DNA from: Acinetobacter brisouii
GTDB lineage: Bacteria; Pseudomonadota; Gammaproteobacteria; Pseudomonadales; Moraxellaceae
Assembly: GCF_008993995.1 (NCBI RefSeq)
Contig: NZ_BKNN01000027.1
Location: 1 to 35,925, forward strand
Direction: 5' to 3'
DNA: 35,925 nt
In this document: one piece after another, positions 25,827-33,200 of the stretch
Layout: each line of letters begins with the position of its first letter
How positions within the stretch are numbered: position 1 is the first letter of the stretch
The notes under the pieces: generated by a model
The model's database searches: none
Seen by the model: only the letters and a program-made list of their open reading frames with translations
Told to the model about the DNA's origin: nothing
Position numbers and translations under genes: made by a program

Positions 25827-26726
25827 TTAAGGAACGGCGCTATATAAATCAAAGATGACTTTTCTTAACCACTGATTACTGCTTTGGTGATGACAAGAGG
25901 TATGCCAATACTGCCGTACAGGATAAGTCGGGAAGTCCAAGGGTGCTTGTAATATTTTCAGATTACCTCGCGAGAGTAGCACTTCACTGAGATAATAAGG
26001 AATCGTGGCAATCGCATCTGTTTCCTGTACAACTAGCCCAACACCAAGATAACTCGGTAAAGTCATCAGAATATTACGCTTTAGCCCACGGCTGATTAAT
26101 TCATTTTCAATGTGGTAATGCCCAATACTGGTATCGACATCGACATGTGACTCACGAATGTAGGTTTCAATATCGAGATGGTCAGATTGAATTCGTGGAT
26201 GATCCTTGCGGCTAATGACGACATAATACTGAGAAAATAATTGTTGCTGATAAAAGCCCTGATCAAACTCTGGTAAAAAGCCAATCGCTAAATCAATTTC
26301 ACCATTCGCCATCTGATAACTGGTTTCACGGCTAATCGGGCGAACTTTTAAACGAATAGAGGGCGCATATTGTTTTAAGTATTTGGTCAGCTTTGGCAAC
26401 AGCACCAAATGCGATACGTCGGTCATGGCGATACTAAATAATTGATCAGACTGATCTGGAGCGAAATCAACTTTAAAATTATTCACACTCTCAATTTTTC
26501 CAATAATTTCACTGATTGGAGAAAATAATTGCTTAGACAATTCGGTGGGAACCATTTCATTGCCCACACGCAAAAATAGCGGGTCATTAAAATGTGCTCT
26601 AATTTTATTGAGATAGTTGCTGACAGCAGGTTGACTCAGTTCCAAAGTTTCAGCCGCGGCGGACACATTCTTATATTTGTAAATATAATAAAAAATTTCA
26701 AGAAGTTTGCTGTCGAGCTTAAACAT
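25827..26726 (-). CDS. LysR-family transcriptional regulator
   Basis: The 299-residue protein has an N-terminal winged helix-turn-helix (residues 1-65; FYYIYKYKNVSAAAETLELSQ, then PAVSNYLNKIRAHFNDPLFLR) and a periplasmic-binding-protein-like effector domain from about residue 90. I use ATG 26726, which gives the normal LysR length; the open frame continues upstream to a TTG at 26783. LysR genes usually lie divergent from their target, but here the gap opens toward the integrase element, so the original target may have been displaced. No effector can be predicted. Confidence 0.85.
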   Translation of the reverse strand: MFKLDSKLLEIFYYIYKYKNVSAAAETLELSQPAVSNYLNKIRAHFNDPLFLRVGNEMVPTELSKQLFSPISEIIGKIESVNNFKVDFAPDQSDQLFSIAMTDVSHLVLLPKLTKYLKQYAPSIRLKVRPISRETSYQMANGEIDLAIGFLPEFDQGFYQQQLFSQYYVVISRKDHPRIQSDHLDIETYIRESHVDVDTSIGHYHIENELISRGLKRNILMTLPSYLGVGLVVQETDAIATIPYYLSEVLLSRGNLKILQAPLDFPTYPVRQYWHTSCHHQSSNQWLRKVIFDLYSAVP

Positions 26727-27012
26727 GTCAATTATTCCACAATCACAATATGTTTTTCTTAATTTAGAAATACATTCATTCAAAAAAGATGATTGTATCT
26801 AATATTCAGATTATTACATGCCTTTTTAAATGCTGTAAGGCTTTTCCTAACAAGTCACTCCTCGTATTTTCAACTTCAACCTTAATTTTATCTATGCAAA
26901 ATTGGAATACTCACTATGGTATTTCAGAATATTTGACAGCCTGATACTGCTACTATAGTAGGCAAACTTAGATATTAAATGTTATGTGCTGCGATATTAC
27001 CCGTGCAAGAGT

Positions 27013-27044
27013 TAATTATCTCAAAATTTTAATGTAATTATCTC
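27013..27044. repeat. Direct repeat TAATTATCTC, 22-bp period
   Basis: Identical 10-mers lie at 27013-27022 and 27035-27044, exactly two helical turns apart, so a protein dimer could bind both on one face. They are candidates for integrase arm sites or LysR target boxes. Confidence 0.4.
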
Positions 27045-27248
27045 GTCGCGCATCATGCAACTTTAATATTTTTGAAGATATTGATTATGCAAAGGAATAC
27101 AACTTGATACAATCCATTCCAATCCGCAGCAAACTAGGTGGATTTTACTTTTTCTATAGTATACCCATAGAATGATAAAAAATATTAATAATTATAAAAC
27201 AAATATTTATTTAAATTTTTTAGGGATAATATAGTTTCACTTTTTTGC

Positions 27249-27270
27249 TTGTAGACTATTTGTAGACTGT
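27249..27270. repeat. Tandem 11-bp repeat upstream of the integrase
   Basis: TTGTAGACTAT (27249-27259) is followed directly by TTGTAGACTGT (27260-27270); 10 of 11 bases match. It lies 45 bp before the integrase start. One-helical-turn spacing is typical of binding sites for integrase or excisionase, and it may mark the attachment region. Confidence 0.5.
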
Positions 27271-27315
27271 TGGAAAAAATGTTTAACTTACGGCTTTAGA
27301 TCCTAGAAGATAGAC

Positions 27316-28578
27316 ATGAAACTTAATAAATCTAATGTTGATGCTATTCCATTAACAGAGAAAGGTCAAAAAATTTACAGAGATTCAGAGCTAATAGGGT
27401 TTGCTGTTCGAGCTACAACAAAAAGTAAGAGCTTTATTATAGAAAGACGATCTCAAGGTGAATTATTTCGTGTCGTAATCGGGAAGACAAATGAAATACC
27501 AGCTTTGAATGCAAGAGCTAAAGCACAATTGATTCTGGCACAGATTGCAAATGGCGATTATACAAAGCAAATCAAAAACCAACCTATTAATAATGCTCAA
27601 AATCTAATAGTGGGAGAGGCATTAGAAATTTATATCCAGCGAAATGACTTTAAGCCTAAAACCATCCGACAATACCGTAAATATTTTGATCTCTATTTGG
27701 GATGGTCAAATCGAAAAATATTCGATATCACAAAAGATGAGGTACTCAACAAATTTATAGAAATTTCATTAAAAAGCCCATCATCTGCAAATGGTTCAGT
27801 TTCCCTTTTAGGGACACTTTGGAAATATATGCATGTACTTTATTCAACTGATCAAAACCCAATCCAAAAATCGAATCCAGTTGATGTGATAGCAGTTACT
27901 AAGGGCTGGAATTTGATTAAACGTAGAGAAAGACACCTAAATAAAGATGTCATATTTAAATACTATCAGGCTGTTCTTGATTATGAAGACGAGCTTAATT
28001 TAGAAAACACAGCTCGCTCAAATACACATCGGGATATTGTTCTATTTACCATGTACACAGGATGCCGCAGACAAGAAGCATGTCAGCTAAGATGGACTGA
28101 TATTGATTTTAAGTCTGGTACAGTGATTTTTCGAGATACAAAGAATGGATCAGATCATGTGTTCCCAATCGGCGATCACTTACTATCCATACTTAAAGAT
28201 CGTTTTCTTCTTAGAGAAAATGATTGGGTTTTTCCAGCAACTAAAATCCCAACATCACATAATATGCATGCAACAAAAGTAGATACGCTTTTAAATAGAG
28301 TGGGCGCACAAGTCGATTATTATGTTTCCATGCATGATTTTCGCCGTACATTTGCCACAATTTGCAATTTACTTAGATTTAATATTTATGTGACCAAACG
28401 TCTATTAAATCACACTGCAAGACCACGTTTAGATGTAACTGGTGGCTATGTACAAATACCGATGGAAGAACTGAAAGTCTCAATGAATATGATAGAAGCT
28501 GTATATCAACAGAAAATAGATTGCTTTAATTATGATGCTGTTTGGTCTGAGCGTTTAAAAGAAATTAAGGCGAGATAA
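27316..28578 (+). CDS. Tyrosine integrase of phage/P4 type
   Basis: The 420-residue integrase has an N-terminal arm-binding domain (residues 1-90; LTEKGQKIYRDSELIGFAVR), a SAM-like core-binding domain (about 95-195), and a catalytic domain. The catalytic domain has Arg251 in TGCRRQEA, Lys276, His340 and Arg343 in HDFRR, His366 in LLNHTARP, and nucleophile Tyr378. All catalytic residues are present, so it should be active. It would insert and excise the element to its right. It is convergent with an HTH gene that may encode its excisionase. No tRNA gene lies next to it, so the target is not a visible tRNA. Confidence 0.92.
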   Translation: MKLNKSNVDAIPLTEKGQKIYRDSELIGFAVRATTKSKSFIIERRSQGELFRVVIGKTNEIPALNARAKAQLILAQIANGDYTKQIKNQPINNAQNLIVGEALEIYIQRNDFKPKTIRQYRKYFDLYLGWSNRKIFDITKDEVLNKFIEISLKSPSSANGSVSLLGTLWKYMHVLYSTDQNPIQKSNPVDVIAVTKGWNLIKRRERHLNKDVIFKYYQAVLDYEDELNLENTARSNTHRDIVLFTMYTGCRRQEACQLRWTDIDFKSGTVIFRDTKNGSDHVFPIGDHLLSILKDRFLLRENDWVFPATKIPTSHNMHATKVDTLLNRVGAQVDYYVSMHDFRRTFATICNLLRFNIYVTKRLLNHTARPRLDVTGGYVQIPMEELKVSMNMIEAVYQQKIDCFNYDAVWSERLKEIKAR

Positions 28579-28605
28579 TCTCGCCCGCACTACTTCTGAA
28601 AGGTC

Positions 28606-28875
28606 TTAAATCGATAGCTGCGCTGTACAAGTCACTGTTTTCTTGGCTTCATACGCTAAAACATCACATTTTTTATAACTGACGCGGCGACCAATCTTAC
28701 GAAATGGCAATTCATTAGCATTACAGCGCATTTTAGCAAGTGTCCAAGGTGAACAGTCCAAATATAAAGCAACAACTTCCTGTGGAAAACTTTGACCTTC
28801 AGGGGCTTCGATGAAACTTTTAAGAAGCTCTTGTTTTTTTAGCTCAGATGAATCTGATAAATTTTTTAATGCCAT
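28606..28875 (-). CDS. Helix-turn-helix protein, AlpA/excisionase-like
   Basis: The 89-residue protein starts MALKNLSDSSELK. Its C-terminal half reads EVVALYLDCSPWTLAKMRCNA and then LPFRKIGRRVSYKKCDVLAYE. This is the winged-helix excisionase/AlpA pattern: an HTH choosing target DNA, then a wing with R-RVSYKK and a terminal D-V-LAYE helix. It is the last gene of the minus-strand operon, convergent with the integrase, and is likely an excisionase or activator for it. GGAG lies 8 nt before ATG 28875; the TTG at 28887 is inside the ribosome binding site. Confidence 0.8.
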   Translation of the reverse strand: MALKNLSDSSELKKQELLKSFIEAPEGQSFPQEVVALYLDCSPWTLAKMRCNANELPFRKIGRRVSYKKCDVLAYEAKKTVTCTAQLSI

Positions 28876-28887
28876 AATTTTCTCCAA

Positions 28888-29079
28888 TTAATTTATTAAA
28901 TTATTACCTTTTAGTTGAGAGATTTCAGCTTGGGCAACGTGCTCAGCCAGTAAATAAGCTTTGTCAGCAATATCACACAGGCGGTAATACTGCTGCTTGT
29001 TTAGAGAGTGTTGTTTACAGAATGCCTTTAGATCATTCTCAATTTCTTGACTGAGTTTTTGGGGAACAGCCATATTCAT
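28888..29079 (-). CDS. Hypothetical small protein, 63 aa
   Basis: I do not recognise it. The protein is helical and charged, with a KQHSLNKQQYYRLCDIADKAYLLAEHV core and no membrane helix. GGAG lies about 9 nt before ATG 29079 and the start overlaps the end of the preceding 49-aa gene by 4 bp. The next gene starts 12 bp after its stop. Its tight place in the operon suggests that it is translated. Small early phage proteins of this kind have varied unknown roles. Confidence 0.6.
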   Translation of the reverse strand: MNMAVPQKLSQEIENDLKAFCKQHSLNKQQYYRLCDIADKAYLLAEHVAQAEISQLKGNNLIN

Positions 29080-29225
29080 TTTTTATTTCTCCAAAGAGCT
29101 TCTTTAAACTTTGCATCGACAATTAGATGGTCAATTTCGGATTCGAGAACTCTGTCAAAAACATGAGTCATTTTTTTGCCAAAAACCGTAAGTGTTTTTG
29201 TGATATTTGAATATTTCCAGCCCAT
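29076..29225 (-). CDS. Hypothetical small protein, 49 aa
   Basis: The protein starts MGWKYSNITKTLTVFGKK and ends EALWRNKK. I do not know a family. ATG 29225 has GGAG 8 nt upstream, in a context almost identical to that before the HTH gene (TTGGAGAAAATTATG in both). A longer frame to 29330 exists but crosses the palindrome and the recT end. The start follows a 30-bp perfect palindrome by 14 bp, which may control its translation. Confidence 0.6.
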   Translation of the reverse strand: MGWKYSNITKTLTVFGKKMTHVFDRVLESEIDHLIVDAKFKEALWRNKK

Positions 29226-29239
29226 AATTTTCTCCAAAT

Positions 29240-29269
29240 CATCGGATACAGGAATTCCTGTATCCGATG
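29240..29269. repeat. Perfect 30-bp palindrome between recT and the 49-aa gene
   Basis: The two 15-base halves (CATCGGATACAGGAA and its exact complement) meet with no spacer, centred on GAATTC. In RNA it forms a very stable hairpin between two cotranscribed genes. It lies 5 bp past the recT stop and 14 bp before the next start. No T-run is present, so it is not a classical terminator. It may be an operator, an RNA-processing site or an attenuator. Confidence 0.85.
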
Positions 29270-29274
29270 CTGCT

Positions 29275-30912
29275 TTAGCCTTTGAGTTCACTAAGACGTT
29301 GGTCATAAGCTTGATTAATACGTTGATCATCAGCTTTGGTTACATCGGGGTCTGTAATGATTACAACTAGCTCATCGACAGTCTGAGCTTGGCGGATCTT
29401 TAGTATCACTGAGTCCACAAAAGGGAGCTGCTCACTTTGATCAGCTTCAAACATGCTTTGCTGGCTGAATAGGGTTTTACGCTGTGCATATAGGTTTAAA
29501 ATAGCTTGGTGATCTTCTGGTGTTAGTTTCGACTTATAGCCATTGATCGTATTAGCCACTTGAGTTTCTAAGGTATAAATGTCTGTAGCATTCTGAATCA
29601 TTTGCTCAATGCCATCTCGAGCAGACTTGCTCTTATTCGGATCTATAGTTTGTTGTTGCTGTACGGGTGGCTGTGTCAGCTTATCTTTACATTGCTGTGC
29701 AACTTTTCGTAAGTAAGCTTTGTGTGGTTCAGTGAGTCGACCATCATTTTCAAAGAGACCTGTGAAGTCTTTGATACCACCTAATGATTCTGCTTTATGC
29801 AATTCGGCACTGTATAGCTTACGCATCTCATCTGAGGTTTTTCGTGGAGTGAATTCATCATCCGTAGTTGAAGTATCTACTGGAGAAACTTCTTCTGCAG
29901 GTATTTCCTCAACAACAGTTTGTGCCTCTTGAGCATTTGCTTTGCGTGTACGTGGTTTTCGGACTGGTGCTGTGTTTTGTTCAGAACTTTCCTGTTGGCT
30001 AGAAAGCTTGGTTTTTTGAGCATTAAACAGCTTGAACAATTCATCACGTTCATTGCTATTTTCAAGCGCCGTGATTTTGTTCTCCAACGTATTTAAATGG
30101 TCCAAAGATTTAGATTGCAGAATATCTCGCTTCAATGTTGCAGCAGAGGCATTAGTCGCAGAAGTGGCTTGTTCCTGATACTCATCTGGAGTGACATCAA
30201 TAATGCTACGTTCTTGTTCTTCCTCGGCACTGCGTAAGCCCATCAAGAGTTCAGGTGCGTATAAACGACCAAAGAACGATGCAGCACGATAGGAAAGCAT
30301 TTGCTGTGGCATGGTTTGCCATTTGCTACCATTCTTTTGAAACCAACCTTCTTTGATTGCCATTTCCAAGGTGATTTTTGTGGATTCAACACGCTCATTG
30401 GTTTCGCGTTCAATTGCCCAAGCGACACAAGACATGTCCTGAATGGTAATGTGCTTCTCAACTGGTGTTTTTTTATTGTTTTCCCATACATACTCGGTAT
30501 AAGAGACAGTTTTTTCACCAAGATCCTCAAGATCAAAACGGAGTGCAGAAAAGCGACCACTACTATTGATCGTCCCCGTAATGAACTGAGAAGTCCATGC
30601 TGGACGACCTTCAATTAAGTATAGGTTTTGCATAACCAAAAGGGGATCTGTATTCATACGACTAGCCATGTTTAAAGCAATCACACAGTTTGCAATGGCA
30701 TTTGGATTTTCTTCATAATGGTAAAGCCAGTTGCCATTGCTGTCTTTGTATCGAATTGATCCATCATGCTGAATTTCACCCTTAACACGAACAGTAGCGC
30801 GATATTGCTCAGGAACAAGTGTTGAGTTGGCCAACATTTTTGCAATACGTTGAGAAAGCTCAAAAGCTTCAACATTTAAAAGACCGACAGAAGTGCTGTT
30901 TTGTTGAGTCAT
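29275..30912 (-). CDS. recT: RecT-like single-strand annealing protein with long C-terminal extension
   Basis: The 545-residue protein has an N-terminal half (about 20-230) with RecT-family features: NPNAIANCVIALNMASRMNTDPLLVMQNLYLIEGRPAW, then SSGRFSALRFDLE and MLSYRAASFFGRLYAPELLMGL. E. coli RecT has about 269 residues, so 300 residues are extra. That half contains a low-complexity linker (305-360) and four related segments of about 45 residues at about 258-304, 365-412, 433-482 and 499-543. RecT pairs complementary strands after RecE-type resection. The recE-like gene directly upstream supports this. The symbol follows the family only. Confidence 0.78.
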   Translation of the reverse strand: MTQQNSTSVGLLNVEAFELSQRIAKMLANSTLVPEQYRATVRVKGEIQHDGSIRYKDSNGNWLYHYEENPNAIANCVIALNMASRMNTDPLLVMQNLYLIEGRPAWTSQFITGTINSSGRFSALRFDLEDLGEKTVSYTEYVWENNKKTPVEKHITIQDMSCVAWAIERETNERVESTKITLEMAIKEGWFQKNGSKWQTMPQQMLSYRAASFFGRLYAPELLMGLRSAEEEQERSIIDVTPDEYQEQATSATNASAATLKRDILQSKSLDHLNTLENKITALENSNERDELFKLFNAQKTKLSSQQESSEQNTAPVRKPRTRKANAQEAQTVVEEIPAEEVSPVDTSTTDDEFTPRKTSDEMRKLYSAELHKAESLGGIKDFTGLFENDGRLTEPHKAYLRKVAQQCKDKLTQPPVQQQQTIDPNKSKSARDGIEQMIQNATDIYTLETQVANTINGYKSKLTPEDHQAILNLYAQRKTLFSQQSMFEADQSEQLPFVDSVILKIRQAQTVDELVVIITDPDVTKADDQRINQAYDQRLSELKG

Positions 30913-30936
30913 GATTATTATTCCAAATAAATTAAA

Positions 30937-31833
30937 TTAGTTAAATTCGTGTTGTAGTGCTTGTTTAAGCATGTACGACGGCAGATTGATTTCTTCCAGT
31001 TCTTTGGAATAACCATCCCATTCTTGTAATAAGAGTGATTCAGCAAGCAGTTCTTTAGCGCGGTAATAGCGTTGCTCACCAATAGAAAGAAACAGGTTTG
31101 AAGCTTTGTACTGTTTGACGTTAAACGGAGCAGTATTCTCAGCAACCAAGAAAATGAAGTCGGGCTTATTTTCGGTACCATAAACTTGCTGGAAGCCTTC
31201 ACGGTACATAGCCGCAGAAAGGTCGTAGGCAAAGTTGCCGCATTGTCTTTGAAATGCGATAGCACGTGCATCACTTGTGGTTTTTAGGTCAAGGATTAGA
31301 CCATTAGGAAAAGTGGAGCAGGGCACAACATGCCAGTCGGGGCGTACACGTAGCTCTAAACCAAAGATAGGATCTGTAAAAAAGAAACTTGCCTCGGCCA
31401 TGCCATAGTTATTTTGCATAACGCCGTACATGCTAAGGGTTTGAAGGTTCTTAACGATGCGTTTAGCACCTTGTACTTGTTCTTCTGTGACTAGGGTTTT
31501 ACCTTCATTGGATTGTTCCCACGCTGCAGCTTCCTCTTTACCAGCTTTAGTACGGCGATCAAACACAGGAGCAATCACAAACTCATTTGAAAATTGCTCA
31601 GGCTCAAGAAAAAGGGTATGTGCCAGTGTGCCAAAGTCCATACAGGCTTTACGCTCTTTCTCATGTTCTTTGGCAATATTGTGTGAGTAGAAGTGAGCCG
31701 CAGAACGAATCATATCTTTAAGCTGGCTAGAACTATACTCAGGGCGAGCATGGTATTGGGCATTGCTCATGCCTTCTACAATACTGAGTGCAATCGGTGC
31801 TGGGGCAAGTGTTGGGTCGAAATAAGCATCCAT
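30937..31833 (-). CDS. RecE-like PD-(D/E)XK exonuclease
   Basis: The 298-residue protein begins MDAYFDP and contains the PD-(D/E)XK nuclease core of the RecE/DUF3799 type. Present are FGTLAHTLFLEP with the family histidine (His72), VRPDWHVV with Asp166, and ILDLKTTSDA with Asp182 and Lys184. A later GFQQVYG segment is helical as in lambda Exo/RecE. It would digest one strand of duplex DNA 5' to 3', yielding the single strands that RecT anneals. Start 31833 is supported by AAGGGCG about 9 nt upstream. The recT-like gene starts 24 bp after its stop. Confidence 0.85.
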   Translation of the reverse strand: MDAYFDPTLAPAPIALSIVEGMSNAQYHARPEYSSSQLKDMIRSAAHFYSHNIAKEHEKERKACMDFGTLAHTLFLEPEQFSNEFVIAPVFDRRTKAGKEEAAAWEQSNEGKTLVTEEQVQGAKRIVKNLQTLSMYGVMQNNYGMAEASFFFTDPIFGLELRVRPDWHVVPCSTFPNGLILDLKTTSDARAIAFQRQCGNFAYDLSAAMYREGFQQVYGTENKPDFIFLVAENTAPFNVKQYKASNLFLSIGEQRYYRAKELLAESLLLQEWDGYSKELEEINLPSYMLKQALQHEFN

Positions 31834-31834
31834 A

Positions 31835-32158
31835 TCATTCGCCCTTCTTAGCAGCTTCGTAAAGCGAATCACCTGCATGCTCACGCTCGATCTGAACGAT
31901 CTGAGCTTTAGCTTCAAAGACAGCTTGAGAGTCTTGGTCAGCGCAAGAACGCAACATTGCTGTGGAACCAATTGTGGCAATAATAATGATGCTTGAATAA
32001 AGCAAACCACCTGCGCTGTTGTGTGGTTCAGTAGCAGCTTCAGGCTGAATTTCGAATTCATGCATTGGGTTGATTTGAGCAATAGCACGTAGACGCTTTT
32101 CGTCTTGATTGCGAATAAGCTTCTCGATGAGTTGCTTTTGTGATTTGATTTGAGACAT
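31835..32158 (-). CDS. Hypothetical single-helix membrane protein, 107 aa
   Basis: It is first in the operon. The N-terminus is basic and helical (KSQKQLIEKLIRNQDEKRL), one hydrophobic helix lies at about residues 50-70 (GGLLYSSIIIIATIGSTAML), and the C-terminus is charged. I know no family. Its stop is 1 bp before the recE-like start codon, so they are coupled. A membrane protein at the head of a RecET operon is unusual but seen in some phages. Its function is unknown. Confidence 0.6.
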   Translation of the reverse strand: MSQIKSQKQLIEKLIRNQDEKRLRAIAQINPMHEFEIQPEAATEPHNSAGGLLYSSIIIIATIGSTAMLRSCADQDSQAVFEAKAQIVQIEREHAGDSLYEAAKKGE

Positions 32159-32182
32159 AATGACCTCGCAAAGTTATTTGTA

Positions 32183-32216
32183 AAGCCCTGTGTCCGCCAA
32201 GATTTCAGGGCTTTTT
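32183..32216. other. Leader hairpin upstream of the recET operon
   Basis: AAGCCCTG (32183-32190) pairs with CAGGGCTT (32206-32213), with a 15-nt loop and a T-run on the plus strand after it. On the minus strand it lies inside the operon leader, between the promoter and the first gene. It could stop antisense plus-strand transcription or act in the leader. Confidence 0.5.
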
Positions 32217-32232
32217 GTTGTTTATGAGATAA

Positions 32233-32293
32233 ATATTAGGTAAACCTAACTAACAAGTCAATAGATACTCCTAATAAAATTAGATAAAACTAA
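32233..32293. promoter_or_regulatory. recET promoter with two repressor-type operators
   Basis: On the minus strand TTGACT (32256-32261) and TAATAT (32233-32238) are 17 bp apart, a near-ideal sigma-70 promoter. A perfect palindrome TTAGGT-AA-ACCTAA (32236-32249) overlaps the -10 and spacer. A second site TTAGATAAAACTAA (32280-32293) matches it at 12 of 14 positions and sits 44 bp away, within a longer 8-bp-armed inverted repeat (32276-32297). It is toward the divergent gene. A phage-type repressor probably binds both; no such gene is visible in the window. Confidence 0.7.
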
Positions 32294-32353
32294 TTTTGTG
32301 TTTTAATAGATAAGAGAAAACCTCGCTCAGTGCAAGGTTGTTTGGAGTTTATT

Positions 32354-32878
32354 ATGGGTAAAGATAAAGAATTGGATCGTGGTATTATTCCAGCAGGCAC
32401 ACGAGTCAAGCTATTTGAAGGGTATGTAACTCTGCTTGAGGACGTAGCTGTTGACGTTGATCAAGGGTGGATTGATAAAGCCATCAAGGATCAAGAGGAT
32501 TATTTTAATGGAATAGGTGTAGTTGGTGAAAATCCCACATCAAAACTTGAAGCAGGTACACTTTCAGCCATGCATGTTTCGGCAAGTGTTGGCACACAAA
32601 CCAACAGCAGCCTTCAGAATGTATATTCAAAAGAAATTTTAGATAATCAATTTAATATTTCTATGCAAAATGCCATTAAAGATGCAGCAAAGGCTTTAAA
32701 TTTTGCTAATAATGCACGTTTTATCAATATTGTGGAGTGGCGTACTAATATGATTGATCGTCTATTATCTCATGTAAGCATTAAGACAATAGACGAAGCT
32801 ATTAGCGAATGCCAAAAAATTGAAAAACATATCTTTGGTGAGAAAGAGCCAGAAGCACCAAAAGACTGGCGGCTTTAA
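32354..32878 (+). CDS. Hypothetical phage-type protein, 174 aa
   Basis: The protein starts MGKDKELDRGIIPAGTRVKL, has a mixed N-terminal region and a helical C-terminal half (from about residue 100), and no HTH, membrane helix or cysteine pairs. I do not recognise it. Start 32354 has GGAG about 6 nt upstream; the frame reaches 32330 but without a site. It diverges from the recET operon across the operator pair, so it may be an early gene under the same repressor. Confidence 0.65.
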   Translation: MGKDKELDRGIIPAGTRVKLFEGYVTLLEDVAVDVDQGWIDKAIKDQEDYFNGIGVVGENPTSKLEAGTLSAMHVSASVGTQTNSSLQNVYSKEILDNQFNISMQNAIKDAAKALNFANNARFINIVEWRTNMIDRLLSHVSIKTIDEAISECQKIEKHIFGEKEPEAPKDWRL

Positions 32879-32881
32879 ATA

Positions 32882-33028
32882 TTAATTTTTTAATTTACGT
32901 TCGATACCCTGAAGTCTGGTTTCAATTTTTTGAAGCTGGACTTCATTGTTTAAACTTTCCAAAACTCCAACAACAGTATTGCATTCAGAACACTGAATGA
33001 AATCAATGTGAATGTTGCTGTTATAAAT
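32882..33028 (-). pseudogene. Degenerate gene tail with a CSEC motif
   Basis: The frame ends at TAA 32882 and encodes about 48 residues (IHIDFIQCSECNTVVGVLE, then a helix ending KLKN) but has no ATG. It resembles small zinc-ribbon-like phage proteins with a C-x2-C pair. The upstream part and start are missing, so I treat it as a remnant. Confidence 0.35.
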
Positions 33029-33073
33029 TTATTTACTATAAAATCAATGGGATTTTAGTCCAAGATTTTTAAA

Positions 33074-33166
33074 TTACGCCATTTTTTTTGCTTCAGATTC
33101 TTTTTCTCGGTTTAGATAACCCTCCCAAAAGAGCAATTGCACTTGCTTCAAGTGTAGAATATGAAT
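33074..33166 (-). pseudogene. Degenerate short gene tail
   Basis: The open frame of about 30 residues ends LLFWEGYLNREKESEAKKMA and looks coding (charged amphipathic helix), but has only a TTG as possible start. It lies between the CSEC fragment and the HNH gene. It is probably a leftover of a gene lost in an earlier rearrangement. Confidence 0.25.
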
Positions 33167-33200
33167 TTATTGTCATTATTTTTATCCCACCCGCCAAAAT

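Larger units (their letters stand above)
26727..27315. other. Gene-free gap at the left boundary of the integrated element
   Basis: No convincing ORF occurs in these 589 bp. It contains a promoter-like pair TTGACA (26933-26938) and TATAGT (26954-26959), 15 bp apart, pointing right. A 12-bp palindrome CTACTATAGTAG (26950-26961) overlaps the latter. Two direct repeats and one tandem repeat are listed separately. The left attachment site of the element probably lies here, but it cannot be located without the right end. Confidence 0.45.
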
